Source of the DNA: Trigonopsis variabilis
Lineage: Eukaryota; Ascomycota; Trigonopsidomycetes; Trigonopsidales; Trigonopsidaceae
Length of the DNA stretch: 64,000 nucleotides
Assembly (NCBI GenBank): GCA_003707065.3
Contig: PPXM03000001.1
Span: 930,001-994,000, forward strand
Direction: 5' to 3'
Shown here: positions 10,775 to 23,251 of the stretch, in pieces
Numbering within the stretch: the stretch's first letter is position 1
How the letters are laid out: every line of letters begins with the position of its first letter
The notes under the pieces: model-generated
The model's database searches: none
Told to the model about the DNA's origin: nothing
The model's input: only the letters and a program-made list of their open reading frames with translations
Translations under genes and position numbers: made by a program

Positions 10775-13071
10775 CTAATTTAACAGAACATTGTCACGAC
10801 GGAAAGAGGCCTTGAGCTCCAACAACTGCTTGACGACTTGGTCGACAGGGACCATGTCGTTCTTGCCTTGTTGCTCAGACACGTCTCTGTTTCGAACGTT
10901 GACTGCTCCAGACGTCATTTCTTGCTCTCCCACGACAAAAATGAAATTGTACTGCTGAATCTGGCCGGTACGGATCTTCTTCTGGAGTGTGTTTCCGCTG
11001 AGATCAACATCAGCGTAGAGTCCGGCACCGTGGAGTTTGTCACGAACAGAGACAGCGTAGTCAGCATACTTGACACCGACCGGAATGACCAACACTTGAC
11101 GGGGTGAGAGCCAGAACGGCCACTTGCCGGCAAAGTGCTCAGTCAAAATGGCAGTCATTCGCTCCACGGATCCGAGAATGGCTCGATGGACCATCACCGG
11201 TCGGGAATACTCCTCCTTCTTGTCCTGTTCAGAGCTCTCCTTGGGAGGTGAGTGGAATAAAAGATCAAATCGCTCAGGAAGTTGGAAATCAAGTTGAATA
11301 GTGGCACACTGGAACAATCGGCCAAGGGCATCCGAGATCTCAATATCGATCTTGGGGCCATAGAAGGCACCATCGGCGGGGTTCAGTTCCCATGGAGTGC
11401 CCCATGAGTTCAGTGCGTCTTCCAACTGTTTCTCAGCGCGATTCCAGGTCTCCAGTTGTCCGACATATTTCTCAGGTCGGGTGGATAGATACAGTTTGAA
11501 GGTAAAGCCAAAGATTCCATAGACATGCTTGAGGAAATCAAAGCATCCTTTAATCTCGTCTCCGATTTGCTCCTGAGCGCAAAAGATATGGGCGTCGTCT
11601 TGCTGGAATCGACGGACTCGCGTAAGACCACTTAGAGCACCTGAAAACTCGTTTCGGTGTAAGACTCCAAAGTCAGCAACGCGCCAGGGAAGTTCGCGGT
11701 AGCTGCGTTCACGATTTTTGAAAATCAGACAATGGCCAGGACAGTTCATTGGCTTAAGCGCAAACTTTTCCTTCTCAATGTCAAACGAAAACATGTTCTC
11801 GGCATAGTTTTGCCAGTGGCCTGAAGTCTCCCATAATTTTGTATTGTACATGTTGGGAGTAATGACCTCTTCATAGCCACGTTTATGATATTCGGCTCTC
11901 ATGAACTCAATCAGGGTATTATAAATTCTAGCACCATGAGGTAACCAAAAGGCACTGCCGGGACTAAGCTCATTAAAAAAGAATAGCTCCTGCTCGCGGC
12001 CGATCTTTCGATGGTCGCGCTGAGCAGCCTCTTCCAGAAACTTGAGATGGGCATCTAATTGTTTTTTATCGGGGAAAGAAATACCGTAGATTCGTTGAAG
12101 CGAGTCATTGTTGGCATCACCAAGGAAATAGGAGGCTGAATTTTTGAGTAACTTGACCGCCTTGATACGCCCGGTGTCGGGAACATGGGGACCCCGACAA
12201 AGATCAATCAGGGGGCCGCATCTGTAGACGGTAGTGGAAGTTCCATCCGGGATCTTCGATTGGATGAGAACCTGCTTATATTTGTTGTGCTTAAACATTT
12301 CGAGCAATTGTTCTTTGGTCATGATCAAACGCTCGAATTTTTGCTTCTCTTTAACAGCGCCTTTCATAATGGTCTCCAGAGGTTTGAAGTCACTTGCCGC
12401 GACTACGCGGTCTTGAATAGCCATTTCGTAGAAGAAACCGTCATCGGTGGGAGGACCAACGCAGAGATTGCATCCATAATGGCGCTCCGTAGCTTCGCCC
12501 AAGACGTGAGCACTCGAGTGCCAGAAGACTTTCTTTCCATCGGGATCATCAAAGCTAAGGAATTCCAGCTTTGAATCATCTTCTAATGGACGCTCCAAGT
12601 CCCACAATTGGCCATTCACTTTGGAAATTACTGTCTTTTCAGCCAGCGATTTAGAAATCTCTCGCGCAATAGAAAGAGGAGTAGTTTCCCAGGAAATAGC
12701 TTGACGTAAAGAACCATCTTTTAATTCAACATTGATTTCACGTCGTTCTTGAGCTATTATATTAGAGAAGCCTTTTCATTTTCATCTATCTCACCAGCGA
12801 CGAAGGCATCATAATCTTTCTTTAGTCGTTCAAACATTGCAACTCGGTATCCGATATATTCAGGAGCAGGATCAAGCTTGAAATTTTTAGTCCCTCTATT
12901 ATTTTATTCTCTTACCTCTAATGGATACTCATTCTCATCCTTTTGCTTTTTAGAAGCTTTCTTATTAACTTTCTTCTCCTTTTGCTCTTTCGCCTGAGTC
13001 TTTTCTGCACCAGACTCATTCATTGTGACATCGTTAATTTTGTCAACTAAATCTTTGACTGCTTGAGCCAT
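10775..13071 (-). CDS. THS1: Cytosolic threonyl-tRNA synthetase
   Basis: Charges tRNA-Thr with threonine for cytosolic translation. Minus-strand exons 12916-13071, 12795-12876 and 10775-12753, 738 residues, close to the 734 of yeast Ths1. The N-terminal basic extension is followed by a TGS domain, the editing domain with HSSAHVLG, the class II catalytic core with [10 protein letters not shown] and [18 protein letters not shown], and the anticodon-binding domain starting near [16 protein letters not shown]. The Lys-rich N-terminus lacks a mitochondrial presequence look, so this is the cytosolic form. It shares an upstream region of about 770 bases with divergent CHO1. Very sure. Confidence 0.97.
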
Positions 13072-13840
13072 CTTTGTCTAGGATTTTCACTCAAGGGAGA
13101 AGACAGTTAGTCAGGAAAGAATGGTGATACCGAGGAAATTTTACAGGGCAACCCTTACTGGCAAGCTCCTTCTACATGTCTTACATCCACTTATTTGTCA
13201 TCAACCATTGATCCGATGTAAATAGGAATTTATATACTTCTGTTCTATGAAACTTATCACTGCCAGATAATTTTCGGATCAGTAGCTCTTACTGGCTTCG
13301 TTATACGGTCTGGCTAGATTGACATGGATAGTTTTGGCTCTTGGATTTTCTCCATGAAGAGTAAGCCACAAATTTCATGACATTTTGTTCTTATATTTCT
13401 CCTCTTTTAGCGGAAATTTACGACTAGAAATCCGTGTACTCCGTATACGAGCGCGTTCTCTATGTCATCGATAATATCGACTGACACACTCAAACTAATA
13501 CAAGTGATTTTAGCTCTTTATATGTCTCGTTTATCAATCCAAAATAATTACATGTGCAGAGTCCTTAGTGCACTAAAAGTCGATACTTTCCCGTATCGTC
13601 TTAGATTCACGCATTTCTGTGGATGTTCCTTGGTTCTTATAACCGCACGTTCAAGTACGTAATCCCATCTATAAGTATCTTGGTCCTCTCACTCTATTGA
13701 AGCTCCTTTTCACCAAGGCCTTGTCCTTTTTACAAAGGTATCGGTTACCTAGCTCCTCTTGGCATACGGTATCGATCAACACCAAATTTACCCCGTGTAC
13801 GTTGGATCACTATCCCTTGCTTATCCTGGAATATTAGTCA
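13072..13840. other. Divergent promoter region THS1/CHO1
   Basis: About 770 bases between two divergent start codons. It has pyrimidine-rich stretches near 13680-13840 on the CHO1 side. A 66-codon ORF at 13462 has no recognisable content. I did not find a clear inositol-responsive element. Confidence 0.45.
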
Positions 13841-14769
13841 ATGGCTCCCAAAACAAGACGACAAACTCGTCTTGAGAATGATCAAGGAGGCTCAGCTCCA
13901 GAATCTCCGATCCATCCCAGACAGAATGGTAAGTGCTCGTCAATCCATGCCGCTACGAAGCGACCGATCGGAGGATCTCAGTGATCATAAATTAGCCTTC
14001 TTGTTCTAACTTTAGAACTTCCATCTCTTGCTTCCTCTCCTGAGATGAAAGCACAAATACGGAGTCTTGTTAATGATTCTCGCAGCTTTAATATGATTCG
14101 GTATGTTTCTTTGTCCCGGCAAATCTAATTCTAGGACTCTTCATATGGCTGACTTCATAACTCTTCTAAATGGTGAGTTTGGATCCTCAAGTTTTGAAAA
14201 AGCTAATAATAGGCGTTTGTGGAATAAATAGTATCTTCGCCTCCTTCAGATATGCGCTTGATCCAAGCGATGTTGGTCAACTTTATCTGGCAATGGGTCT
14301 TATTCCTCTCGGTCTGTTCTTCGATTTTATGGACGGAAAAGTCGCTCGCTGGAGGAAGAAATCGTCTTTAATGGGTCAAGAACTTGATTCTCTGGCTGAT
14401 CTAGTTTCGTTTGGAGCTGCTCCCGCTCTGATCGCCTATGCCTGGGGATTTCGCACTTTTCTTGATACTACTGTCTTGACATACTTTTTCCTTTGCGGTC
14501 TCGCTCGTCTTGCTAGATTCAACGTCACTGTGGCATTCATTCCTAAAGATACTACTGGGAAATCAAAGTACTTCGAAGGTACTCCAATCCCTACGACCCT
14601 CTCTCTTGTCCTCTTCCTAGCTGTCAATGTCTACACCGGCCATACTCCCGAATCTGCCTTTGGGGGCTCACTGGGCTCCGGCATATTGACCATCCATCCT
14701 GCAGTCTTACTCTATGCCCTTTCGGGTTCAGCAATGATCTCAAAACATCTCCGGATCCCAAAACTCTAA
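13841..14769 (+). CDS. CHO1: Phosphatidylserine synthase (CDP-diacylglycerol type)
   Basis: Makes phosphatidylserine from CDP-diacylglycerol and serine in the ER membrane, the start of the de novo PE/PC route. Exons 13841-13928, 14016-14100, 14135-14172 and 14213-14769, 255 residues. The CDP-alcohol phosphotransferase motif DG-x2-AR-x8-G-x3-D-x3-D is complete in the region of residues 110-132 (MDGKVARWRKKSS then GQELDSLAD). Several hydrophobic segments follow. The N-terminal 60 residues are hydrophilic, as in yeast Cho1. The third coding exon is only 38 nt. Bacterial-type PS synthase of this kind is typical of fungi and absent from animals. Very sure. Confidence 0.96.
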
Positions 14770-15031
14770 AATCATGTCAATTTGGCGACCTTATTTCAAC
14801 AATAGCCCTTTTTATTGACCCTGTATGTGTCGTCGGATCACCTTTGTATATGTAGTCATTGATTCAGTCACCCTCTTCTTTTACAGTAATTGTATAACGA
14901 TGTCTTATCAGCTACGATCGAGCCCTCCGAAAAAGAACTATAAAACGTACACCTTTTCATATCGAAAGCAGCATGCAGCTCTTACTGCCCCTCTCCAAAA
15001 CTCCATACAAATATTTTGCCTTATCTTTCCA

Positions 15032-16102
15032 TTAATCGGGATTAGCTACCCGCAAGATCTTACGCGAATAGTCTTGATCGTCTGCAAGAGAACCTTGACT
15101 CAAGCGCCTGCCTAGCATGACTGGATTCAGTCGCTGATCAACGGCCATGGCCAGGGTCTCGTTATCTAAGGTCACCTTATCGTCCATGCTTGAGCCGAAA
15201 GGAGACCGGGGCGAATATTCAAACGATCCCTTCTCGCCATTAGAAGATCTATCTTCATTGGACTTGCGTCGTCGCCACACCAGAAAGAAAATGGCAATAC
15301 AGATGAAAGCCACGCCGACAACGACTCCGATGACTATTCCGGCAATAGCACCACCAGAGATGCCACCAGAAGACTTGGCAGATTTAGCAGACGCTGATTC
15401 AGCGACTAAAGACGCGCCTGCATCTGTGCTTGTGGATGAAGGATCTATGGTTTGAGTTACCACTATAGTCGCGCCTTGAGCAGAAGTCTGGGTCACCTTC
15501 ACAACCGAACCTGCCGTTGATGAGGAGCTTGTGGTTATTGAAGTGCCTGAGGATGTCGATTCTTCTTCAGTAGTTGAGGTCGCAGTAGACGGTTCTGCCG
15601 AGGACGATGAAGTCGAAGTAGTGGCGGAAGTCTCGGAAGTCGAACTTTCTGTAGAAGACGAGGACGAAGACGAGGTGGGAGCAGATGAGGAAGAAGATGA
15701 AGAAGAGGATGAGGATGAGGTAGTAGATGAAGAAGAGCCTGCACTTTGGACTGTGCCACTCCCTGTTAATAAAAAATTGAAGTAAGTTCCGTCAGAAGAT
15801 CCGCAGGATTCCTCGCCATAACCGTCACATGTTGCTGAGCAATCGGATGAGGATGCTTTTGCAGAATCCGGAGGCTCGGTATTGCCACAATAGCACTTGT
15901 TGGACGAAGTCAAGGCCATGACCGAGTATCCCTTGTCGGCACAGGTTTGAGAGCATAGCAGAGAAGACTGATAAGTGTCGGTAGATGCAAAGGAGAGACC
16001 ATTTGACCCCTTATAACAGCCTAGCGCTGTAGTTTCAGCGTTTGTAGAAGCCAGCAGAGCCACCAACACGAGGATGGCCATCTTGGCCACGGAAGCCGGC
16101 AT
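15032..16102 (-). CDS. WSC1: WSC-domain cell-wall stress sensor (Wsc1 type)
   Basis: Plasma-membrane mechanosensor that activates the cell-wall-integrity Rho1-Pkc1 pathway through Rom2. Single exon, 356 residues from the ATG at 16102; a slightly longer open frame begins with TTG and is not used. Order: signal peptide (about 1-22, ending in LLASTNA), cysteine-rich WSC domain (about 27-110), Ser/Thr-rich rod (about 115-245) expected to be O-mannosylated, one membrane span (about 250-277) followed by RRRK, and a cytoplasmic tail. The tail end (DQRLNP, SLADDQDYSRKILRV, ANPD) is the conserved Rom2-interacting region of Wsc1-3, which separates it from other WSC proteins. The Ser-rich rod is low complexity, so its mirror ORFs on the other strand are artefacts. 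Confidence 0.92.
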   Translation of the reverse strand: MPASVAKMAILVLVALLASTNAETTALGCYKGSNGLSFASTDTYQSSLLCSQTCADKGYSVMALTSSNKCYCGNTEPPDSAKASSSDCSATCDGYGEESCGSSDGTYFNFLLTGSGTVQSAGSSSSTTSSSSSSSSSSSSAPTSSSSSSSTESSTSETSATTSTSSSSAEPSTATSTTEEESTSSGTSITTSSSSTAGSVVKVTQTSAQGATIVVTQTIDPSSTSTDAGASLVAESASAKSAKSSGGISGGAIAGIVIGVVVGVAFICIAIFFLVWRRRKSNEDRSSNGEKGSFEYSPRSPFGSSMDDKVTLDNETLAMAVDQRLNPVMLGRRLSQGSLADDQDYSRKILRVANPD

Positions 16103-17473
16103 GGGGACCAAGAAAGAACAAAGAAAAGAACGTCAAGGAGAGAAAATTAACCAGAAATAAAGATGATACTATAAGCGAAGGCTTCCCGGAGGAATAAAAT
16201 GACCAAATCCACTCAGTCGAAAACAAAGAGGCGAGCAACGATGAAGAGTTTTAGTCAGGGGTGGGCAATGGCAACAACCTCTTGCTCTTCAATTTTCACG
16301 CGCGTTGCTATGAGAGAGGGGTCACTCTTTGCGTCGGAACAGGATCCGTGACGGCATTGCCTGATGCAGTCATTTTCTCATCTCCGTTCCTAACAAACTC
16401 GGCTCGTATAAATAGAACGCCGATATATTCTCGTCTTTTCAGCTATATAACTACGCTGGAACTGCTCTATTTGCTTGAGCGTTCTCTTTTTCCCTTCTGT
16501 GCCCCTCTTGTTCATCTGCCACGTAAGATTAGAAGTCCAGAGTGTATCGCCATGAACCTCACGAGCACGAAGATCTCGTTCACTTTGCCGGAATTTTCGC
16601 TGTTAATAGAAATTACTTGTCCAAATAACGATAAATCTAGTTTATTTGATTTTCTTACACGTCTAGAATCTCCGCTTAATCCTTCTTCATTGAGATGCTT
16701 TCTAGTTTAGGAATTATATTGGCATGCATGGCGCGTTGGCAACAGCGGGACCCCTAGATCCTCGGCAGTCTAGAACGGTCAGAATTCCCATTTGGAAGGT
16801 AAGGTGACCACCTTTGGTATCACCGTTAATGTTGATAAACAAAACTTAACCTCGAGTCCTAAGCTCTTGAAAATATTGATTTGAACATTCTATTGCATAT
16901 ATTCGTTTTGCGATAATATCATTTTATGTTTCCTGGAAAGGTCTCAGGTATAAAGTTTGATCGTTCTTTCTCCATTACGTAAGATTTCAAGGACCACTTT
17001 TGATCGCGACGTGGCAATCTAATCTACCGAAAATGGACCCGTCTCTATTTCTAGGGCGAGTGATCTTTCCGGTTTAGGAAACCGTCTCGCCTCGGTTGTA
17101 TGCTTTCGGCATCTCTACTTTCTCTACGTGTTCTCCATAAACTTTACTTTGTAAAGGTTATTATCCTGTCTAAATCTATGTGGTCACGCATCCTCCACAC
17201 CATAGCACGAATGAGGTCGGATATTTTCTATAGCTTCTAGATCAATCGAATGCACTTAGCCTACTCGTGACGGCAGCATATATTAGACACTATCTCTTAG
17301 AGCTACTAGATACGAAAATGCTCAAAGAAACAAAAAACAATGTAGCACAAAATCCTGATGTTCCCCTTTCCAAACCACCCATTATAACTGTCCTTGATTG
17401 CAAGAATCCCATGCATAATCCACATGAATTCATAAGTCCAATGAGTCTATCTCCTTCACAGTCCATTATTGTC
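16103..17473. other. Long intergenic region, WSC1 promoter and WHI5 3' side
   Basis: About 1.4 kb. It contains the WSC1 promoter at the left. An ORF at 16261-16710 (149 codons) and one at 17267 show no domain, so I do not call them. Pyrimidine-rich tracts near 16430-16520 may be promoter elements. Nothing else recognised. Confidence 0.4.
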
Positions 17474-18943
17474 CTAAAGTATTCCCATTTGGAGATCCCC
17501 CGAGCCTATATCGCCTGATCCCAGCTGTTCAAAATTTAATCTTCTCCTTGGCCCTGACGGCGGGTTGCTTCGCACCCCAGATCCCATTCCCCACGGAGTA
17601 CTTGGTAACGTGGGCGTCTGCATCGATGCCCCAGGTCCCCCAGGAGATGGGGAAAAGACGTTGAGGTAGTCGTTCATATTAAATCCCTGGCCGCCAGTCT
17701 GAGGAGTCTGGGGAGTCGTCGGCGCCCCTCTCCGGGAGGGGGTATGAGGTCCTCCAGGACCCAGAAACCCATGCAGCGCTCTCGAACTTTCTTGGATACC
17801 CTGACCCATACCCATGTGCGTCGGCTGATGAAACCCTGGCGGCTGAACCGGTGATGGTGAGGCTGCCAAGTAAAGAAGCAGATCTGCTCCTTGATCATCG
17901 CCCGTGGGCGTGCTTACTCTCTCGATTGGGGCTTCCTCTCTATTCTTCTTCATTTCTTGAGCTTCGCTACTACCTTCAGAAGTCCTAGATGACCTTTTAG
18001 TAGAAAACGTTTCTTCATCGATCGTCGATGCACTGGATCCACTACTACTGGAAGTGCTGAGTTCAGCAGCGCGTGATGAGTATTCAAGAGGCGCAAATGC
18101 ATTACCGCTTCCTAAAAGCCCATTTACGGGCATGAAATTGGATGGGCGAGGGGTCCGTGGAGATTGAGAGACGACCGGCTTGGGTGTCATGGAACTGACA
18201 AACATTCGATGGGCTGCATAGTCCATCTCTGCAGGATAGTGCGACTCCATGGTCTTTGAGCGTGGCCGAGCCTGGTCAACCGAATATTGTCCGTATCGAT
18301 CCAGACTTGGTGGCTGTAATGGAGAAGAATGAAACTGGGGCTTATTCCAACTTGGAGAGTTATCGGACATATCTCGGCGACGCTTCTTTGGAGGGTCGAT
18401 GGGCGAACGGGAATCGGTGAACGAGGATGGAGATTGGTTTGGTTCCATCCTATGACTGGGAAGTAGAGTCCTTCCCTGTGTTCGAGAAACAGATGGAGAC
18501 CTGGGAGGAGGCATGGGACATTTATGGCTTTGCTGGAATTCCCTTTGCAGGCCCGGGTTTGAGTCCTGGTCGAACGAGAGTCCTCCAGGGAGCTTCGGCT
18601 CTATGGCATTAAAGTCAAGATTTCCCCATCCCCTGTTGGCTTTAAAAGATGCCAATTGAAGACGGGCTTTTAGTTGACGAGCAAACTGTGGTCAGTACTT
18701 AATACTTAGAGATAAATCCTGTCACATAGTGGGGAAATTTTTTCGCCAGGGGTAATCACAATACTAGACAAAACGACAAAATAAAATTGAAGTCATTAGA
18801 TAAAGATCGGGAAAGGTGGTAACAAGTGCTTTTTCCGCAAAAATATCACTTACTCTCGATAGTTCTGCTCGTTCGAGGACTTTCTGCTCGGTAGACTTGA
18901 TAGAACTATTGCCATTCGACCAAGCTTGGCTCTCGAGAACCAT
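17474..18943 (-). CDS. G1/S transcriptional repressor, Whi5/Nrm1 family
   Basis: Likely repressor that binds SBF/MBF-type factors and restrains G1/S genes. Minus-strand exons 18854-18943 and 17474-18685 with a 168-nt intron, 433 residues. The family signature is at about residues 30-50: FARQLKARLQLASFKANRGW, the helical GTB-like motif of Whi5, Nrm1 and Srl3. A second conserved block, ADLLLYLAASPSP, lies in the middle, and FNMNDYLNVFSPSP near the C-terminus. Many Ser-Pro and Thr-Pro sites suggest CDK control, as for Whi5. Without a tree I cannot say whether it is Whi5 or Nrm1. A pair of CACGTG boxes lies about 120-135 bases upstream. The first exon is my manual extension; it restores the conserved Arg/Leu-rich block. 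Confidence 0.82.
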
Positions 18944-20360
18944 GCCAGAAAACCAGAGGCGAGAAGGAATATGCGATTATCAGGCCAGGTTAGGAATTCA
19001 AGAGATAGAATGAATGAATTTAATAAAAAGTGGCAGCAAATGCAAGGGGGTGTCTCGAAGTCACGTGGATGTCACGTGCGCTTTGGACGGCACCTGTAAA
19101 CCTCGGACGCCGGTAAGGCAGGAGGAAACTACTGATAAAGAAATAATAGCACTGAAATATAGTTTCTAGTTTCAAGAAAAGAAAAAGCAAAGGAAGTAGG
19201 ACGATGCCTTTTGTGGACAACCGTACGGCTGCAAGCGCTCGAGGGGGCTTGATCTACAGGATATTCCTGACTTCCTAATTAGGAGCGATACACCAGAACG
19301 CGAAGCAATGCTGCCTTTTTGAGACAGGACGAGCAACCAACAAACTGGAACTTATGGACTGTTTGAGGGAAAAAGGAAAATGCTAGGGTCATGTAGGATT
19401 TTTATTTCCTGGAAGACTGCTGATTCCGATACCTATCATGCCACAATAAAGCAGGAAGCCTTGAAAGGCTCAAAACAGAGCCCGACGTTTCCTTTTTGAG
19501 TAATCCGGACCACTTGATCATTCAGTGACAGTGATCGCGATTTTTGGCGGCTCAACACGTAGCATTTTCAGCAAAGAAGTTGAATAAAACTGTATCAAGG
19601 CAGTAGATCAGCTCAGGAGAGAAGGAAAGCTAGCCTAAACATTGACCGCCAACTGTCCGATATATTATGACGTAATACGAGAACCTTCCTATCAATTGTC
19701 AGACTCGTCTTGACCGGGCAACAGTTTTAGACAAGGCGAGGACAAATGTGGATGAACCTACGGTTCATTGTGATATATTATTGGGGGAATCGATGGGAAA
19801 AAAGGTAGAGAGGTGGCATCACTGAAAGGTTAAGAATATAAATTCCGATGATATTCAATGTGCTTAATAACAACGCTTAGCTTTTTGTCATTATACCTAG
19901 CGTTTAGGATCAATTCCCTCCTGCCTCCCCAAGTTAAATTCGCGTGATACCAGGCAGGCTAGTGAAGACAAACAAACCAGGGCTAAGTATTTCTCTTTTG
20001 GAAGTGGGCTAAGTAGTCCCGTGCAGTTCTGTAATATATTTTAATGATGGCAGACAATAAGCCTTTTCGCAGTTAATTCAACGGTGCTAACGATGATCGA
20101 ACAGTCCATAATTGTCGCCCAGAGACGTCTACAGAAAGGGGGGTAAACTCTGCATAAGTTTAGAGAAAATGTATGGATATTAGTAAAATGGATGATATCA
20201 AGGCTGCTTCATTGTTTTAGAAAGGGAAGCATCGGAGTTCCCTGAAGGTAGGCTGACAGTCTGACTCCTGCTAGTGGTGCACATCCTTCGAGCATGCACA
20301 GACTGTAACGGTCTGGGTTCTCCCACTGTAGCGAAGTCAACGACCAACCTTGGGACCGCA
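18944..20360. other. Divergent intergenic region, 1.4 kb
   Basis: Between the Whi5/Nrm1-like gene (minus) and VAC14 (plus). Besides the E-box pair, an ACGCGAA motif (MCB/SCB-like) is at 19298-19304. No coding potential that I trust, and no RNA gene recognised. Confidence 0.4.
19062..19078. promoter_or_regulatory. Paired CACGTG E-boxes upstream of the Whi5/Nrm1-like gene
   Basis: Two GTCACGTG motifs start 11 bases apart (CACGTG at 19062 and 19073), about one helical turn, on the promoter side of the repressor gene. The flanking RTCACGTG matches Cbf1-type binding. Regulatory role is inferred. Confidence 0.45.
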
Positions 20361-23034
20361 ATGGGTAGGAAGACTGAGTGACACGACTAAATGAACTAGA
20401 CAAGGAGATCCAAAGGGGTCTGCATGATCGATTGTACGAGAAACGGAAGGCTGCTGCCTTAGCGTTAGAAAAATGTATCCGGGAAGCTTTGGCCAACGGA
20501 GAAGTCGAGAAGATCAATACGATCATATCGCAGTTGTGTCGAGATTTTGCATATGCTGTACACCAGCCTAATGCCCGGAATGGAGGCCTTATTGGATTAG
20601 CAGCAGCAGCCATAGCATTAGGCCAGGTAGGAGCAATTGTGCAATGAAGCTGGTTTTAACGTGACAGAATAATGTTGGTGACTATCTTGAAGATATTATT
20701 CAACCTGCCTTAGCATGCTTTGGGGATCAAGATGCCAGAGTTCGGTATTATGCTTGCGAGAGCATGTATAATATCGCCAAAGTTGCTAAAGGGGAAATAC
20801 TACTCTATTTCAATGAATTGTTCGACGCTCTATGCAAAGTAAGTGGATAACTGATACCCAAACTAATATTAAAGCTTGCAAGTGACAGTGAATTATCTGT
20901 TAAAAATGGTGCTGATTTGCTCGATCGATTGATCAAAGATATCGTGGCTGAAAAAGCAGTAAATTATGTCTCTGTCACAAGTGGGGATGATAATGAGCCA
21001 GCCTTTTCACTGGAAAGATTCATTCCTTTGCTGACGGAAAGAATCTATGTGATCAACCCTCACGCTCGGATGTTCTTGGTTTCATGGATTACTCTATTGG
21101 ATTCAATCCCTGAATTGGAGCTGGTAGCTTATCTTCCGGACTTCTTGTCCGGTTTATTAGGGTTTTTGGCAGATCCTAATCAAGACGTCCGTCAGGCGAC
21201 AACCCGGTGCTTAGACAGCTTTCTCTCGGAGATCAAGAGTATTTCACACGCTCAGAATATTGTTCAACTAAGTCACTCCGCCAAGTCCTTTCAGAAAGGT
21301 CCCTTTTCATCTGAAGACGATGAGGGGCAGCTTCGGCTTTCTAGTCCAAGAGAAGACCTTTCTCCGCATTCAAGTCCTCCAATCCAATCAAGCCCGACCA
21401 ATAGCTTCAGCAATGAAAGGCGTGATAATGATCGTGGCGAAGATGAAGACGATGATAACGATGATGGCCTATATGTTCCTGGGCAAGACGTCGTCATTCA
21501 GTACGGTCGAGTTCTTGACATTCTGTTTGCTCATTTAGACTCTTCTGACCAAACGATCCAGATCACGGTTCTGGAATGGATAAATGCAATCCTGGATATC
21601 TCTCCTCAGGATGTTTTGGCCGGAGCTCCTCGTTTCCTCACTTTATTATTACCGGTCCTTGCTTCTGACTCTGAAGCCCTTCAAAGTTTGGCCCAACAAG
21701 TAAACTCGAAATTCATGAACTTAGTCACTTCTCTTGATAATGCCCAAAATGCTTCTCTGCGTCAAAGATTAGACTACTCCGCAACCGTGAATGCGCTGAC
21801 TCCTCATTTTCTCAATGAACGAGAGGCTACAAAGATCGCTGCTTTCGATTGGCTCATCATGCTTCATCAACGAGTACCTCAACAGGTTATGGCTACGAAT
21901 TCTGCTACATTTCCTGCACTTTTGAAAAAGCTCTCAGACCCTAGTGAATCTGTAGTAACCCGTGATCTACAGTTGCTCGCTCAAATGTCCCAACATGATG
22001 AAGAAACCTTTACTGGCTTTTTAAAGTCGTTGCTCCTGCTTATCAAGGCTGATCACCGGTTATTGGAACAGCGAGGAAACCTGATCATTCGTCAGCTATG
22101 TCTTTTCCTCACTTCGGAGAAGATTTATCACACTCTTGCTATTATTCTTCAGGACGAAACCGATATAGAGTTTGCGAGTATCATGGTTCAGAACTTGAAC
22201 AACAGCCTGGTTGCTGCACCAGAGATGAGCGATCTGCGAGCCAGGTTAAGAAACATCGACACCCATGATGGAGCATCCTTGTTTGTGACTCTATTCAAAA
22301 CCTGGAGCCATAACCCTGTTGCTACCTTTTCTCTTTGTTTGCTCTGCTCGACCTACGGCCATGCATTTAATCTTTTGCAGATATTTGCTGAGCTAGAAAT
22401 TACTGTTGGCTTGCTTATTCAAATCGACAAACTGGTCCAGCTGCTAGAGAGCCCCGCATTCACGTACCTCCGTTTGCAGCTCCTTGAGCCCGAGAGGCAT
22501 CCGTACCTATATAAATGCTTGTTTGGGCTGCTGATGCTTCTTCCTCAGTCGTCAGCGTTTGCCACTCTTCGGAATCGACTCAGCAGCGTTGCTCACTTGG
22601 CCTGTATGGATCCAGGGTTCCTTTCAAACCAAAGCGAGAAACAGACAACTAGTCCAGTTACTTTATCGGCTTCTGTTGGAATGAAAACACCCGTTTCCCA
22701 AGTAACGGGCACTGTTAGCGGAAACAAGGAGGAAAAGGGCGATTCAATAGACTGGGAAAGTCTCCTCATTCACTTTCGACAAGTCCAACAAGAGCATGAA
22801 ACTGAGAGACGAAGACGACTCGCTCAGGCAAGCAGACAATACTTGTCTTCGAATAGTAGCTCTTATCCTTTGACCAGTGGTCCCGGGCGCGATTCAGGAG
22901 GTCATCATAGGCAAGAAGGAAGTACGAGCAGCACCTATATAGGAGGATCAGCGTCAGGAGGTAATGAAGAGAGTCATAGGGACTCGTTACATCAGCGGCT
23001 AGCGCAATCCATCCGCGATCGCAAGATCCATTAA
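20361..23034 (+). CDS. VAC14: PI(3,5)P2 regulator Vac14
   Basis: HEAT-repeat scaffold that holds the Fab1 lipid kinase and Fig4 phosphatase on the vacuole and endosome membrane. Exons 20361-20364, 20400-20626, 20668-20838 and 20875-23034, 853 residues. Diagnostic runs are LYEKRKAAALALEK, LCRDFAYAVHQPNARNGG, ACFGDQDARVRYYACESMYN, SVKNGADLLDRLIKDIV, and in the C-terminal half QLLEPERHPYLYKCLFGLLM. The first coding exon is ATGG alone: the open frame of exon 2 has a stop just upstream and no Met, while a 35-nt GT-AG intron with a CTAAAT branch joins ATG-G to ACAAGGAG and gives MDKEIQRGL, matching the yeast N-terminus. The tail is disordered. Very sure of identity. Confidence 0.95.
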
Positions 23035-23251
23035 CGTGTATATTAGATTTGGTGAGAGAGCTCTAAGAAAGAAAATGTGGAGCGTAGGAAGGAACATTTC
23101 AGAGCTACAGATGTTAAAACAACCATAAAAGGTAAGTTTCTAATAGATATATATAAAAGAGAGTTAGAATAAGCATTCCATATCCGTCCACGCACACCGC
23201 GTTCTCAAATAACCAAAGTCAAGGAAACTAAGAACACAGTGGCCGCCATTG

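Noticed and set aside
15531-15785. Plus-strand acidic ORF opposite WSC1
   Set aside because: Mirror of the Ser-rich low-complexity rod of WSC1 (TCN codons read as Glu/Asp on the other strand).
16261-16710. Plus-strand ORF of 149 codons upstream of WSC1
   Set aside because: No motif, unusual composition and in the expected promoter; judged chance.
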